From the NCBI GenBank assembly GCA_024036415.1, contig JAMWET010003146.1:62001-126000 (forward strand): 64,000 nucleotides of DNA. Reading direction: 5' to 3'. This DNA is from Prochilodus magdalenae (lineage: Eukaryota > Chordata > Actinopteri > Characiformes > Prochilodontidae). Under the pieces are notes generated by a model that was given only the letters and a program-made list of their open reading frames with translations, did no database searches and was not told where the DNA came from. Below are positions 38,201 to 53,400 of this stretch, piece by piece. Each line of letters starts with the position of its first letter. Positions within the stretch are counted from its first letter, which is position 1. A program made the position numbers and the translations under genes.

Positions 38201-41200
38201 TGGAGAAGCCAGCCAACACTGTCACCATTTAGCACTGCAATTCGGTTGTCGTCTGACGTAAATTTCCGGGGCCAAACTTTTAAAAAACAAATGACAATCA
38301 TAGAACCTGTCAACCTTTTCACAGTCGCTGCCTTGTTTATTTAGGCACCACTGTGGGATAAGATGGATCGAAATTCTTTCAACTCCAATCTACTCGTTCA
38401 CACATCTGGCTCTGTGCCTCTACTGAGCCGGCTATCTTTCCAGCATTGTTGTTTGAATTTGAATACCTACCTATCACTTTAGATCTTTCCTTGTGATGAG
38501 AAAGAGAAGTGGAGACGTCTGGGGTTGATCGGGTGAATTACAACTCTTAAACCAATGAAGAAAAACAAAGTTCGGTGCCTCTAGGCTCCAATGTTGGCTA
38601 GCTAGTGAACTTAGTTAACATGAGCACCCGCTGGCAAGATAAGCAGGCTATGTGTGGATCTCCTTGATACAGTCTGGGGCTTTTATAGGGCGTTTATTGC
38701 TGAGAACCATATTCTGGTTGTTAAGCTGTTTTTATGTTGCTGGCCTGTTAAAGTGAAAATATAGCTAAGCCTAGCCAGCTAGCTCTGCCTTACCTAGCGA
38801 GCCTTAGCTGACTATCTCTGACTTAGCTATCTCTTTCTCGTCACAAGGAAAGAGCTAGAATGATAAGTGATGAGTTTATTGGATCCAGACTTATTCAAAC
38901 AATGAGAATCCAGCACAATGGAGGCTAAGACCCAGGCGTGAAGGTCAATGCGCCACAGCTTATGGAACGGATATCACAGTTTCACATACTAATCTTTTGC
39001 TTGACTGCCCAATACATTGTTTCAGCATGTGTGCAAACACAATAGTCCTATCACAGGATTTGCAGTGTCAGAAAAGGAAAATTAAGTCAAACACGTGGCG
39101 CTACAACTTCATATATAAGAAAAGTCTGTCTGACAGAAGTCTGTTTGATTAAAACTTATTCCCATCTAGGTGTTCTTGGAAGAGCACCTGCTTTTGCTGT
39201 ATAGCACTAAAGTTCAGGAAATGATGACTTGCACTGTAGAAGACTCACTTCCCTACAAATCTGCCCCAATCGTAGAGCAATTAGTAAGATTACCAGATTA
39301 AAAAATGTGTCCCCTGTGACCGAAATGTACCTAATCATGTAACACCTCCAGGGCCAGATTTTGATGGATGCCTTCCCTGGCACAATTCCGAGGAGAGCTC
39401 CCTGTAGACTGGGATTTTAGCCACTGCTGGTAGACCCGATTGACTATACGCTTCCATACACCTGCAGATTCAGCTACTTCCTTCACATTATGGTCTTTGG
39501 CCACGCCCACATGCAGTCAATTCTTTTAGCCAATCATTAACATCTGCTCTGGAACCATTTTGCACACATGGAACGAGACATTTACTGCACTGTACCACCT
39601 CTTCCCAATCTATAGATCCTGTCACTCACACCCCACGGGTATTTATAGCCCCATCATCCTCATTCAGTGCCTCTTGCAGAGGCCAGAAGTTGCTACCACC
39701 ATCAACATGCAAGGTGACTCATTTTTGTTTGGGGAGCTTAGCTTTTAAACAGAGCAGTTCACATCATCTGGTGAAAATTTGCTGTTAATTCTGGTCAATT
39801 CTTTACCTTCAATATCACAGAGCCCTGATTGTTACTGTCTGAGGTAACTAACACTACAGATGGGCAGACAGAGATTAAGGTTGCTCCTGCAGATTTGCTT
39901 CCACTGTTAACAATGGTTCAGAAGTGGAGTTAAGCAGACAGACTGTTGTGTACAGGTGTGTAAGATCAGTCTATAAAAGGGGCCACTGCTTCTTTAGATG
40001 TTGTCCCTGAAGGTCTGCTCAAAGTTGTCCGCTTTCCCAAAGCCAACAGCCATAAGGCACATCCGTTTCTTCGTCTCATGAATTCTATTTCTTTACTGCG
40101 GCTCTCAAAACCGTCGCCCTAAGATTAATCACGACACTTCACCGCATGTGGGCCGGAGAAGCTCCCGCACTTCAAAAGAAAGGTCTGTTGCAGGATTCTA
40201 ATTTGCCTCCGAAAAAATTGGGCTGCGGAGAAGCAATCTGATTACTCTGACTGGCCGTGTCTCCCGCTGCAATACAAGGCGAAGCTATTGTTAAACTGAG
40301 TTATTGCCCACAAGTATTAAGTGCGCACGTCTCATCCACATGACCGCTGGAATGAAACAGCACAGGCTCACTGACTGAATTGAAAAATCCCCCCACCTCC
40401 CGCCTCTGGTTCGATGGAGGTAACCAATAAGAGGCATGCAGAATAACTGAAAAGCGAGCATCAGTCTCCAACCAGCTCCACACTCAAATTCAGGTTTCTA
40501 CATTTAGCAAGTATTCCACCGTCTTCGGTGTCCTTACAAGCAGTGTGGGCTTTGCCACGCTACAACGTCTCGCCTGCTGAAACATACAGCACGGCATACA
40601 TCCAAACCTCCAGTTGGAGTTTCATAACCTTCATATAAAGCACATATGAGAGCGAACCTGCTAACCTTAGCCTGTTTAGCTAAACGTCTGAGTCATCAAT
40701 GTTTCCGATCAGATGTTTCAGATAACCTCCTGCTATCAAGACCACTGCCTCCACTTCGTTTTTAGGGTAGTGGATGTAAAGTAATGGACAACCCTCCACT
40801 CTGATGGTGGTTTCCAGACCCACCACCTGAGAAGCTGCATGACAAATGACTGGAGAAATTTGACAAAGCTAAAACTGGCTTCTTATTTAACTTAAAATGG
40901 TGCAGCAGTTTCATTCAGGCATGTGTTCTGGTACCAGGACGTAACTGCTGCTCCGTTTAAGGTGGAATTAGACTCTAGCCATAGAAATTCTGACGTGGAA
41001 CAACATCCAGCATCACTTTGCTCATGCTGGAAAGCAGTACTATATCACGCTTCTGGGTCTCCTTGACACCACCAATCTCCCGGACTCCATTCCCCAGAGT
41101 GCACTACCTGATGATGTCACACCCACATGTCCCCAATCATCCAATCAATCACAGTCTAGGTCACCCACGTTTTGATTAGCATCACCTGTCATCATTTACT

Positions 41201-44200
41201 CACACCTGTATTTAAACCCCTCTCATACAGACGTTGTGAAGTTTTGCCAAACACTGTTTGAAATTTCCAGCGTTGTCCCTGTGACTTATCTATCTATTTT
41301 CCCGGTTCCGACTTCCCTTTGTCTCTGGTATTCTCTCTCGATTCACCCTTTGGCTTTGTCTGCTCTCTTCTCCCTGGTTCTGACCACTCTTTTGTGTTCT
41401 AATCATTCTCCTGGATTTCCCTTCGGATACTGCCTTATGTTGGACCCGGCATTGCCCTGTTTATATGTGTTCTTATTATTTGCTGTTGTGCTCAGCTACC
41501 TGTATGTTAAATAAAACCCCTCTGGCTTTTAGCTCTGCTCGCGTCGTGCCATAGTCGTTGTGCCTGTCGTACTGGTGAATATAGAATTACATAAAGTTTT
41601 AGTTTTGCTGCTTTGCACAATAAAAATACTTCATATTCACATTGACATGAAATTGGGTTTTACATGCGCAGCTGTTCAAAGCTGTGTTTGCAAGTCATGT
41701 ACCGGCTGCCGTTTTTGAGCTCAGGATCTGCTACAATTGTCACTACGAAACTTTCAGTGCTAAAACATTCAGTAAAGTGACTGGATTGTTTAGATGGTGA
41801 GAACACTGAGTTGGCAATGTATCACATCACTCAAAGAATAAGGTTTTTAGTCTGTCCTAGTTCAGTAAACAATCGTGTGTCATGCATGCAGACTCTCACC
41901 TCCGATCTCCCGGACTCCGTTTCCCATAACCCACCACCCGCTCTGTTTTTCACCTCCTCATCTCCGGCATTCTAACTACACACACCTGTTCTCATTAAGT
42001 CTGTTTGTTCTTGTACCTCTCTCACACCGACTCATTGCGACGTATTGCCACTCTGCACACCGAGCATTTCTCTCGATTGTCCTGATTCTCTGGTTTACTG
42101 TTTATTCCCTTTTGGTACTTTTGCTGGTAGGATTGTTCTTTTGGTTTTGAGTTCTGCCCGTTTCCTCACTCTGCCTCTGTCTAGCCCTCTGGTTATGTCC
42201 ACCCTGATCTTGTTGTTGCTGCTGTGGTTGACTTCCAACCTGCTTAAAAAACTTCGCTTTGCTTTAGCTCAGCATCTGTTTGTCAATCAACACATCCAGA
42301 TAATAAGAACAGAAAACTGGAATATAAGGAAAAAATAAGGAGAACTGATGGAAAATTGGCAACCCACAGTTGATAACTGACCCTTGTATCAGTCAGTAAA
42401 GCACTATTTAACTACCCGAGTCTGTGAAACTTTTAACTGTCTAAAACTTTCTTTGAGCCGATACTGTCAGTCATTCGAAATTCCAGCTTTTTAGTCGGTT
42501 CCTGGAGACTATTCTCATTCTTTTTTTTAATCTGGAGCTGTATTTCCAGCAGCCAGAAGCGTGGCTGCATTTCTGACAGACTTCTGTAAAAAATGAGCGC
42601 GGTACCTGGGAGAGCACAGGAAGAGGATGTTTTCAGTCTCAGGGAGGGAAATCATCTGGCCTTTCAGCCTGAGGCAACTAATCTCCGTTCCCGTCAGCTC
42701 GTCTTCACACTCTGCAGTCTCCACGTTCAGCAGGCCCTCCTACATCCACACAAATACACAAGCAGAAACCCTATGAATATCTTTAACGGCTCTAGCAGTG
42801 CTTTTTTGGGAAGACGTTTTTTGGGGCTCTGGAATAGCAATGTGCACTCACTGTTGGAATCTGCTGTCAGGTTTGCAGCGTAGCTTCATTATAATTAAAC
42901 GATATGTATAGATATATTACTCAGTAACTCAGAATTTTTTTTTGGGGGGGGGGCAACAAGAAGTTATTCATGATAGATAATAATAACTTTAAATAAATTC
43001 TATAATTTATTAATTAATGTATTAATTATTAATGAATTCATTCTGTTTATGTCTTGAGTTGTCTGCCTCAGTAATTAATCTTGGCTTTTCTTTTGAAGTA
43101 TGTTACAGTCTTATTACACCATTTTGATGCGACCCAGCTCTCTAAATTGCTGTGAAATAGGCTGAGTGGTATATTTTTACAGCTTCCCACCAATTAATCT
43201 GAATTTCTGAATCTGCAGAACACTCATATAAGCATAATTTTATGTACGTATCTACAACAAACATTCCTGATACTTTGATCCCAAACAACTTAAAAATCTT
43301 AAAACTTCTTAAATATCTGGGGAGGATCCTGGATAGGATTTAGAACCCATTCTAGACTGAGCACATTTATTTGACTTAGATGTTCTGTTTATTTAGATGA
43401 TATGTATCTCTACAATCACTTCTAAAACCACCAATAATCCAATAGTTTTATTATATTTAAAATGAACAAGTTGAATTTTTTTTGTACCTCATCTCTAAAA
43501 TCAGCCCTAAAACTCTAGACTACAACTTTGATATATGGGGTATGAGTTTATCGGGGATATATGTTTCAAAACGTGTACTTCAGATACACAAATAATGCCA
43601 ATGACTTTTATTTATGTATATGAAATGAACAGGGTTATAATGTTTACTTTACATATCGCTTAGATCTAAAATCACCTCTAAAAATAATCAGCTCTAAAAT
43701 GATAGACAATACCTTTAATTTATGGGGTGAATTTATCAGGGATATATGTTTCAATATATATATACACTTCAGCTAAAGTCACCTTTAAAAATAAAGCCAA
43801 GGACTTGTATTTATGTATATGAAATGAACAGGGTTATAATGTTGAATTTCCCTTAATGTCCCTTAGCTCTAAAGTCTCCTCTAAAAAAAAGAATGCTGTG
43901 ACTGTATTATATATATTGCTGTATTATACTGTATTATATATGAAATAAAAATAATATTTTTTTCAACATACATGTATCTGTCACTTTTACATTATGTTTA
44001 ATATGTGCAAGTAACAGGATTATATTTTTTAAGTTACATGTACATGTACTTTGTAAAGTCACCTGTAAAAATAAAGAATGCGGTTATTGTAATAAATACA
44101 AAATACATTTAATATACGGCATATGAAATGAACAGGGTTATATTTCCTAATTTATTCATCTTTTAGCTTTAAAACCAACTAAAAATAGACAATGGATTTA

Positions 44201-47200
44201 TTTAATGTGTGCATGAAATTAAAAAGGTTATATTTGTTCATTTACATCCAAGTCAACCCTTTAACATGACCTCTGGTAGACAATGACTTCAATTTATAGT
44301 GTATTAAAATAATACATTTAAATTTGTCAATGTACATAAATCCCCACCCCGCCACCCGCCAACATAATCACCTCTAACATCTAAATAATACCTTTAAAGA
44401 ATCTTTTGTCAGTTTTATTTTTTATCATTACATGTTTTTGTGAGGAGCTACCAGATATCGAGCTACAGCTGGTTGTAAACAATAACTTCATCACAGGTTT
44501 CCCCAGGCATGGACTGGTACACGGCTAGGCTTGCTAACCTTACTCCGAAGCACAAACACGGTGTTGATATGGGACAGGATGCCATGGAAACTGAAGTCAA
44601 TGTGAGGCCGCACCAAGGAGAACACGGAGGACAGATTACACACACCAGGCTGGAGCTGTGAAATCACACGCAGAGAGGAAGAGAGAGAATCAGCAGGCAG
44701 TACTTTTCTGTTTCATCATATTTGAATACTTTCTTACAATTTCACCATACTCTGTGTTCCCACTAAGGCATTACATAAGACCTTGCTCAGACAGTAGAGA
44801 ACTATTTTCGACTCTTCTGCTCAATGAGTTTTTCAGTTTAAGCGAGCACCTTGAACACTTCCCCCGATAAGTCGCAAACAAGGAGCAGCGTAGCTAAAAC
44901 AGTCACAGAGGCAGTGTAATAGTACGATGCCTCAAAGTCCAAATCCCGCAGTCTTTCCTCAGAGCTTCCTTTGTGTTTTTTCGGGACCCACTTTAGAACA
45001 AGACTGCTTTTGTTTATGAATGGTTAAAAATGAGTTGAATAATGCTTATTAATTAGATCCTACACACCTTAAAATCATTAATCAGACGTTACAACAGATG
45101 AATAGGAGGGGCAGCGGCAACCTGTTTTTATTCATCATTCACTATAAACAGTGACAGTGCTTTTGTTTTTTTTAGCTATTTTTTTATATAAATATGTTTA
45201 CTGGGCAGAAGGACATTACAAAGACTCAAAGAAGAGGAAAGAAGAAATTCCAGGGAGAGAGAAAAAAAATAATAGTAAAAAAGATTTTAAAAAATAAGAA
45301 TCAAATGCTACTGAGAAACGAAGTTACAAAAAAAACTGACATGAAGACAAAACACCACACCACAAGTGGACAAGAGGGGCTATAAAACAACAAGGACTAA
45401 CAAGGAACACCTGGGAAGGGGCGGAGCTACAAACTAGGGACAGGTGAGGGGACTGACAAGGGGCAGAGACAGGAGGACCAATAACCAAAACAAACAGAAG
45501 CACATGGAAAACAACAGGAGAAAGACAGAAACAGGAAACCAGAGAGAACAGACATAAACTGGGCAAGACAAGACAGGACATGGCACTAACACAAATTCTG
45601 TACCCAGCCATGTAAAAGGATCATATAATCTTATTTTAATGATATATATCCGTATATATATATCTCAGATATATTAACATCAGTGAACTCCGAAAAAGGC
45701 TTCCAGAGCTTATGGCAAGCATCTGTTCTCTCGTGCAACAGGCAGGTCAGAAAATCCAGAAAGACATGTTCCATAATTAATCTGCCACCCTGCAACTGAA
45801 AGGACCCCGTCGGTGATCCAGTGAGGAAACATATTTCGTCTGTCGCATGGCGTTAAGATATTATAAAACTTTCTCCTGGGCGCATCAACAATAGATTTAG
45901 TAGGGGGACCCAGTACAAGACAGATTGGATCAAGTTTCAGTTTCACTGTAAGACATTTCCCCAGTATTCATTAGATAGAACCGCTTACTTACTGGGCCTT
46001 TTATTAATGTTAGCAATCCTTATCAACACTTTGCACAGGGCTTATGACCTAACTAATAGCCACTAACAAACTCATTTCAAACCGTTCATAAGCTCTTTAT
46101 AAGGGTAGCCTTATTCTGAAGTGGTGCCTGTGGGAGTATTCCAACAATGATCACAATTCATTTTAGGTGACCATGTTTCAACCTCTGTTTACCTCTCACT
46201 CTTATTACTGGGCCTTTTTAGGCTGTCAGGCATTTGCCACATACGTCAAAGGAGACTCTGTTGCGCAGCTGAAATCCTGTATCAGGCAAGACTGGAAACA
46301 TTTCATACAGAAATGACTCTCCACAATTCCCAAACAGAGGTGCCAAAATGGGCATATATTTTTCAAAAATGATAGGCTGTATTTTTACTATGTCAACTAT
46401 ATATTCAATTTAATTTAGTTGCATTCAACTGCACTGTCACTACACCAATACAAGGTTGTGCAGTATCCCGAAACACGATCAGGCTACTTCTCCAGTGCAG
46501 TAATTAAAAATAGATACATAAACAATAACGCAAACAGAATGTGTGAAAAGGCAGTAAATACAGCACTGGAAAAATTTAAGAGACACCTGAAACTGATCAG
46601 TGTCTCTAGGTGTACAGGTTCTGGGTTTGTGTTGGACCAGAATTCCTCAGTTCTGTTTTATTCCCTACACTACTGAAAGCATGTCTCCCAAACTCCAGAT
46701 CAGATATTGTATTAGATCTGTTTATTTAGAAAATCACTAATGACCTCTAGAAGCCTGTTTTTAGAACCATGCTCGCTGTGCGTTTCACCCCAGCCAGCGC
46801 TCGCCAGTCTCTCTGTAGGTCACTCGAGGTCATATTATGGTGGTTAACGGTCAATTGAATGAGGTGGCGTTCATCACGGTCAGTGTAGAGTCTGTAGCTG
46901 TGTTGTCCTGTGTGTTGGCTGCTTGACCTTGTTCTTATGAACCAGACGCTCACTGTATCTGCCAGTAAAGCTAGAACCCAACCTTCTGTTCTCACTAAGA
47001 ACCTGCTGTACATGTGGCGATGCTGATTTAAGAGGAAACTTGAGTAAGCTCTTATTTTTTTCGAGCTGTATATGCATATGCAAGATCAGTAACTGTAGGT
47101 CAGAACTGAGGTGCAAAAAGAACTTAGCATATGCAGCAGAGCGAAATACAGCTTAGTGTCAGTGTACATTTAGGAAAGTACAATACGTTGAGGTAGCCAG

Positions 47201-50200
47201 GTGTGCAGTAAGTATGTGGTTGTAAACAGAAGATAAATATATTTGATAGTGCTGAGTGCAGGTAGTGAGCACAGTAGCTACTGCTCAGGTCAACAGCTAA
47301 AACAGCTGTACATCTTAATATAGGGTTTAAATTATTTGCACGCCACTGAATTCTGTTTTATTAACATTTTGGACAGTGTCCCAACGTGTTCAGAAATGAA
47401 GCTGTAAATGATTATGTACATATTAACACTTCATATCGTTCACCCCTATAAAAAGCTGGTTACACATGTAGTTACACTGTAGGGCTGTCATAACCCTGTT
47501 AATAATATAACGTATTAGACGGTGAAACTGCCCTGCTACATTTTTATTAACGTCATTTATGTTTGTTGGGTTCATGTGAACTCCATACAATGTTCAGTGA
47601 TTGGTTAGAGGCTTCTTTGCATATTGCAGCCTTCTCAGTATCAGCCTCACCTGTGGCAGGACCCTGAAGATGGCATTGCCGCACTGGGTGAGCATGAGGT
47701 CCTTGTCGAACATGAGGTGGAAGGGGAAAGCCTTGCAGAAGGTATAGGGGCTAATGCGGGTCTCCTGAGTGCCGTTCTCTTCGAAGCCATCCAGGTCCTC
47801 GTAAAAAGCCTCCTCCTCCGAGTCCTTCTCCTCAATCAGGAACTTAATGTGGTCGCACTCCTCGCTCTTCTGCTGAATGACCTGGTAGCAGAGGGGCAGA
47901 TTTCTGTGATTTGAGTAGAAATGCTAATGTGAAGAGCCAGACATGTGAAGAGTTTAATGTCTCTGAAAGAGTATTACATGAAGCGGCTACGAGCACGCTA
48001 GCAGGTGTCTGTGACACTGTTTTACGCTGTCAGCTTGTATTCCACTGTTTGGTTGATTCAGGTTAGGGTTAGGGCAGAATATGGTTAAGCTCTGGATGGG
48101 TTTAGATTCCTGAAGACTTGCTTACATGATTCTTGACACTGTATGACGTACTGTTATCTGCCTTATCACGGAGCTTAAAATACAGTAGTACTAATCATTG
48201 TCTGGATTTTTCTGCCAACATTTAGGCATTAAGCACGTCTCGGCTTACGGGCCACATTTGGACTGTGTAAATCAGATTTTCTGTTTTACTGTACTATCGT
48301 TTCTTAGATTTAAATTGTTGCTACAATCTCAGCGGAACACAGACACAGATATACAATTTATGACTCACTGGTGCCAGAACCTGTGACTGGCAAATAGCTG
48401 CGTTTACTCAGATGGCTGAGATTCTCCAGCTTGGTGTGTGTGTGCGCGTGTGTGCATGCGCAGCAGGTATTTCCAGTCCTGTTCATTTAAAGAGGCAGCT
48501 TCCCTGCAGCTGGTCCCAACTAACGTACCGTCATATGCAGAAGCTTGAACATCCCTGCTCCGATGACATGTACTGTTGGCCACATTGCAAGTTAGACATA
48601 CAGTGTAACAGTACAATGTGTGGAAGTGTGTTCTCTGTAGAGATTGTGTCCACTTATTTACACGGCGTGCCCAAACTTTTGCCCCCGACTGGGTATAATT
48701 GCACTGCCTCTTTAGTCTCATAGTTTTAGTGCAAACATGAAAGAGCAAACTGGAGCCACTAAACGTTTCTTGGCTGGTCACTGACATCAATGATTAGACT
48801 TTAGATATTTAGATGGATTATAAAATGATACACTGACAGTCACATAGCAGTATGTAACGTGACCATGAGGTGCAGTTACCTCGGGGCAAGTTGGAGGGGT
48901 TATCTTGTGAGTGAGATTTAACATTGGCCAGCATGCTCCTGGCAAGAAGGCCTGAATTATCAGCCAGTGTATGTTTTTTTAGTTAAAATCTTAAATTGTC
49001 ACCACTGAAATGTGCACAGCTGGGTTTTTTGAGATAAACGAGCTTAAAATATCTCCCCTGAAACACTCACTACTGAAATATTTGGTTCTGTTAGTGTTTT
49101 GGGGTTAAAATGAGTTTTCCCCTTAAGTGTTTTTCCTCATCATGCTGCTTAAGCCTGGTGCGTGAAAAGGCAGTGTAGCAGCACACATGGCAGCCTGCTA
49201 CATGGCCACTTGCTGCAGCTTTGCTGAGACTGTTCCTGCGTGTAACTGAACCCATTTTGCTGACGTCAAGCCACTGTCTTTGCCCCGCTGTAGTCATGAC
49301 AACGGCGGCCAGCATTTTATCGCGAAATCAGGTGTTACATTTGGAGGGTCTGTCAATTCTGCTCACTCATTTCACACTAGAGAGAGGAATAGAGACGGCC
49401 GTGTGGAGTCTGGGAGATGATTAGGCTTTTGGTTTCTTTGGAAAATAATGGGAGGAACAAAGTGTAAGGTGACAAAGACCAGTCTCGCTCACTGAGACCA
49501 AAAGCATCCTCCTCCCCTGCCCCGTTTTTCTTTTGTCAGTTATCGTTCCGCGCATGACGGCACAACCTTAAGCCCTTCGAAGGCCAGAGTTACTCCTGTT
49601 GTTGTGCTGTACTATTTCTGTGCAATTATGCAATTATGCATTTAGATATGTCTGCCAGGCGAGTGAATCAGTAGGTGAGTCAGTCAGTGAGTGAGTCAAT
49701 TGGCGAGTGAGTGAGTAAACCACTATGTGGGGGGGGAATCAGTCAGTAATTTAATGAGTCTGTCAAAATCTGGGTGAGTGAGTGAGTGAATCAGTCAATT
49801 AGTTAATGAATGAGTCAGTCAAAAACTGAGTCAGTGAGTGACTGAATGAGTCAGTGAGTGAGTGAATCAGTCAGTCAGGGAGTGAATCAGTCATTGAGTT
49901 AATGAGTTAGTCAGTCAAAAACTGAATCAGTGAGTGAGTGAATCAGTCCGTGAATGAGTGAATCAGTCACTAAGTTAATGAGTCTGTTTTGTTTCTGCGG
50001 AATCATTATAAGCATCAGAAACAGCGTAGCCACGCTGATGACATGGCTTTCTACTCTGATCGTTTGGCCCTCCAAACAATCACTCTGCCAGCACTTTCAT
50101 CACTCTTGAGACCAAAATCCAATTGCACCTTCAAATATGATTTCATGTGGTTTTCTGTTGTCCAGATTGATCAAAAATCCGGATACAGCCTGGATTTTCC

Positions 50201-50409
50201 AAAACAGTCTGAATGTAGCCTGTCTATCCATCTGTCTAGCTGTAAATGGTGATGAGTGATAAATACAAAAAGAAGTTATCCCCAAAGTAGCTGTTCCTTC
50301 AGTTCTCCATTTAAATGATAGCTGAACCACTTTCTGTTGATACATGTATTGCTCAAAATGAGAATTTGACATATGTAAACACAATTCAAATTTCACTCCA
50401 GTCTATACA

Positions 50410-50455
<46 letters not shown>

Positions 50456-53400
50456 TACGCTGCAACAAACCTTACATACAGTACATCCACCTATTCAGCC
50501 CACAGTAAATTAGCTCCACAAATTCAAATTGCAGCTGTTAGGCAGTGCTTCAGCCCAGACTCATTAAAACAGACAGGGCAGCCAATCAAAGCAGACATCA
50601 TTTACTGTTTAACTGGATAGGTTAATGTGATCATCTGTCATGTGAAACTGAATTTTGACTGCCAGTGGCATAAAAATCTCAGCGAATGTCTTAAACATGG
50701 ATCCTTCAGTTCCTTACAAACCAACATGCTAATCTGTAACATGCTAGTCAATTTAAAAAGCTAGCTGTCCTCTACATGAAGGCTCTCAATGCACGCACTT
50801 CAAAAACCCCTTTAGAGGCAAACAAGAAAGCAAACCAAGCAAGAAGTAGAAGAGGAGACAGAACAGGCCGACCTTCATTTCAATCTCCGTTCCATGGATC
50901 TGCTGGGCGACCGTCTTGATGATGCCGATGACGATGTCCTGTAGACCCTCTCTTTCGGAGTAGTAGTGCAGGATGAGGTTGTTTCCTTTCTCTGCGTCTG
51001 TACAGCGAAACGAAGGGGCGCGCATGCCGGGGTAGATGGTGCCCAGGTGGTCGTGCAGGGCGTCCAGATTCTACAAACAACAGAGATTGTTACTATCATT
51101 CCAGTCACTTGTCCACATGCATCTCCAAATGAAAACGAGTCTGCCAGAAGGGTGGAGGCGGGGGGGCAATATAGTGCTTCATATAATATGACTTGATTTG
51201 ACTCAAGCAGAACACAGCAACAACAGGTGTGCTTAGGTTAACATGAAGTGTAACCTCTGTGTTATCCCACAGGTTTATAGGCTTCTGCCAGAAAATGAAA
51301 GCTTATAAAATGAAGGCATGCACTTTCTACCAATGGTCAGCACAGTCTTGTGGTCAGACACATGAACAGTGGCTCCTTACTTGCAAGAATTCCCGAACGT
51401 TGGAGCCCAGCACTCGCAGGATGGTGTCGTAGCCGGATTCTTGACAGAACTCGAAGAACATCTTCCCAAACATTTGCAGAATATCACCAGCGTTCATTTC
51501 TGTTTGAGGTGGAAAGCATGTCAAACGTTATGCTAGTAATATGCTACCAATACACACACTGGCCACTTTATTAGAAACCCGCTGTAGCTCCACTGGGTTG
51601 GTGTACAGGTGGTGTACTACTGTTTTAAATAGGGTTGCATCGATGTGCCACAGGGGGGCAGTGTGAGCGCGTAGTGGGTTTTGGTGTCAGATAACAAAAG
51701 GAGAGTCAAGGATGCTAATACAAGCACTCTTGCCTACTAAAGACCAGCCAACCAATATTTTAAATTTAGCTACATAAACCAACTGTACAAAACATCAGAC
51801 ATCTGTTGAATAGAAGCCGCGTTTCTGTGGCCGCCTGCTTCGCGAGTTCAGTTAAAAGAAGTACAGATTAAAAAACAACTACTGAAAAAACACTTACTAA
51901 GCACTTTGCTTGCGGCCGACACAAGATCGTACGTTTTGGCATCTTCGTAGATGATCCTAACCAGGAACTGTCCTTCCACGTCAACCTGGGCCTCACGCCT
52001 GAGAAAAGAATTGAATGGGCGTGAATTAGTCCTATACTCCCTTTTGTTGGCGTTAATAGATGTTCATAAAGTGTTTATATTGTCAGTGCTTAAAGACAAA
52101 AGGCTTTTTGAATTATGGAAATACGCATACGTGTGTGTGTTTGTGGTTGGGGGTATCTGAGGTTCTAGCTGGTTTGCCCCAGTTGGTATTAGTGGAGAGT
52201 GGTATTTACTATCTCTCTCTTTCTCTGTTTATTTATCTCCTTTTACATGTGTATTCCTCTCATTTCTCTGCTCCTATTGAAGACTTCTTAGGCTTTAATG
52301 TGCAGTGTGATGTGTTTATGCAGATGTGCTGACATGTGGAGATAATTTTTTCCTATTTTACCGCCGCCGCCCTTTCATCAGCTCTCTTCATTATTTTCCT
52401 TTTGATTCTCTTGCTATGCTGGAGATAAGTGCCAGCCATATTTTCCAGTCCTTTATTAGTCATATTTGGTGATTGAAATGTTGTAGATATAAAATTTTCT
52501 TCATCCCTCCTCTAGTCAAACAATGACTGGCAGTCATATATGGCTCTGTTTCGTAAGGAAGTGATTGTACTGAACACCAGAGAAGCACGTTTGCGAGGTC
52601 AGACACTGATGTTGGACGAGAAGGCCTGGCTCGCAGTCTCTGCTCTAATTCATCCCAAAGGTGTTCTATCAGGTTGAGGTCAGGTGCAGGCTAGTCCAGT
52701 TCCAGACTCGCTCATCCATGTCTTACTGGACCTTGCTTTGTGCACTGGTGTGCAGCCATGTTGGAACAGGAAGGGGCCGTCTCCAAATTGTTCTTACAAA
52801 GTTGGGAGCATGGAATCACCCGGAATGTCTTGGTCTGCTGAAGCCTTAAGAGTTCCTATCACTGGAACTAAGAGGCCGAGCCCAAATCCCGAAGCACAAT
52901 CCCACACCATAATTCCCAAATCTGATATAGCTAAGTTTTTATACTGGTTGATCATTTAACACAATACTTTCTTTATTTTTTTCCATCTTGACGAACAAAA
53001 TCAAACGTGGCAGCTGGGGAGATGGACACTCGCTGCCTACAAGACCAAACCGAATGCTGTTTTTGATCCTGAAGTTAAAATAAGAAACACCATATGTGGG
53101 TACAGAAGGCATCTACTCTAAAAACGGCTCGGTGCAAAACTCAGAAGTATAAAATACCTTTTAATTCGGCTCCTTAATGAGGTCTACCTGACCTGACCCA
53201 CCAGGACAAGCTGAAAAAACAACGACGCTGCACTGAAATGATGAATGAGTGGTTTAGTTAAACACGTAAAGCAAGGTTAAAACAGCATGAGAAGAAAAGC
53301 GTCCTGGCCTCTCGCAGACTAAAAATAGAAGGGAGATCAGATCATTAATCAGGTCCGTAGCAGCCGGTGCTCGGAGATAAGCCAATGTTGTGATGAACGT

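Larger units (their letters stand above)
36606..42605 (-). other. gucy1b1 intron 8 (6000 bp)
   Basis: Carries a SINE, two LTR-like segments and an inverted repeat, listed separately. 36990-37270 and 38880-39960 show no clear family. 39970-40500 is high-complexity, moderately GC-rich sequence without an open frame. Confidence 0.6.
44656..47650 (-). other. gucy1b1 intron 6 (2995 bp)
   Basis: Contains a purine-rich A/G tract (45190-45330), a retrotransposon-like segment (45360-45615), two DNA-transposon fragments and otherwise unremarkable sequence. Confidence 0.6.
47882..50872 (-). other. gucy1b1 intron 5 (2991 bp)
   Basis: Contains the GAGT-type array, the TA microsatellite and, at about 48228-48290, a fragment of a dispersed repeat also seen near 6000 and 12660 (shared phrase ACATGTC/ACGTCTCGGCT). 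A short GT/GCGC-alternating stretch is at 48436-48462. Confidence 0.6.
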
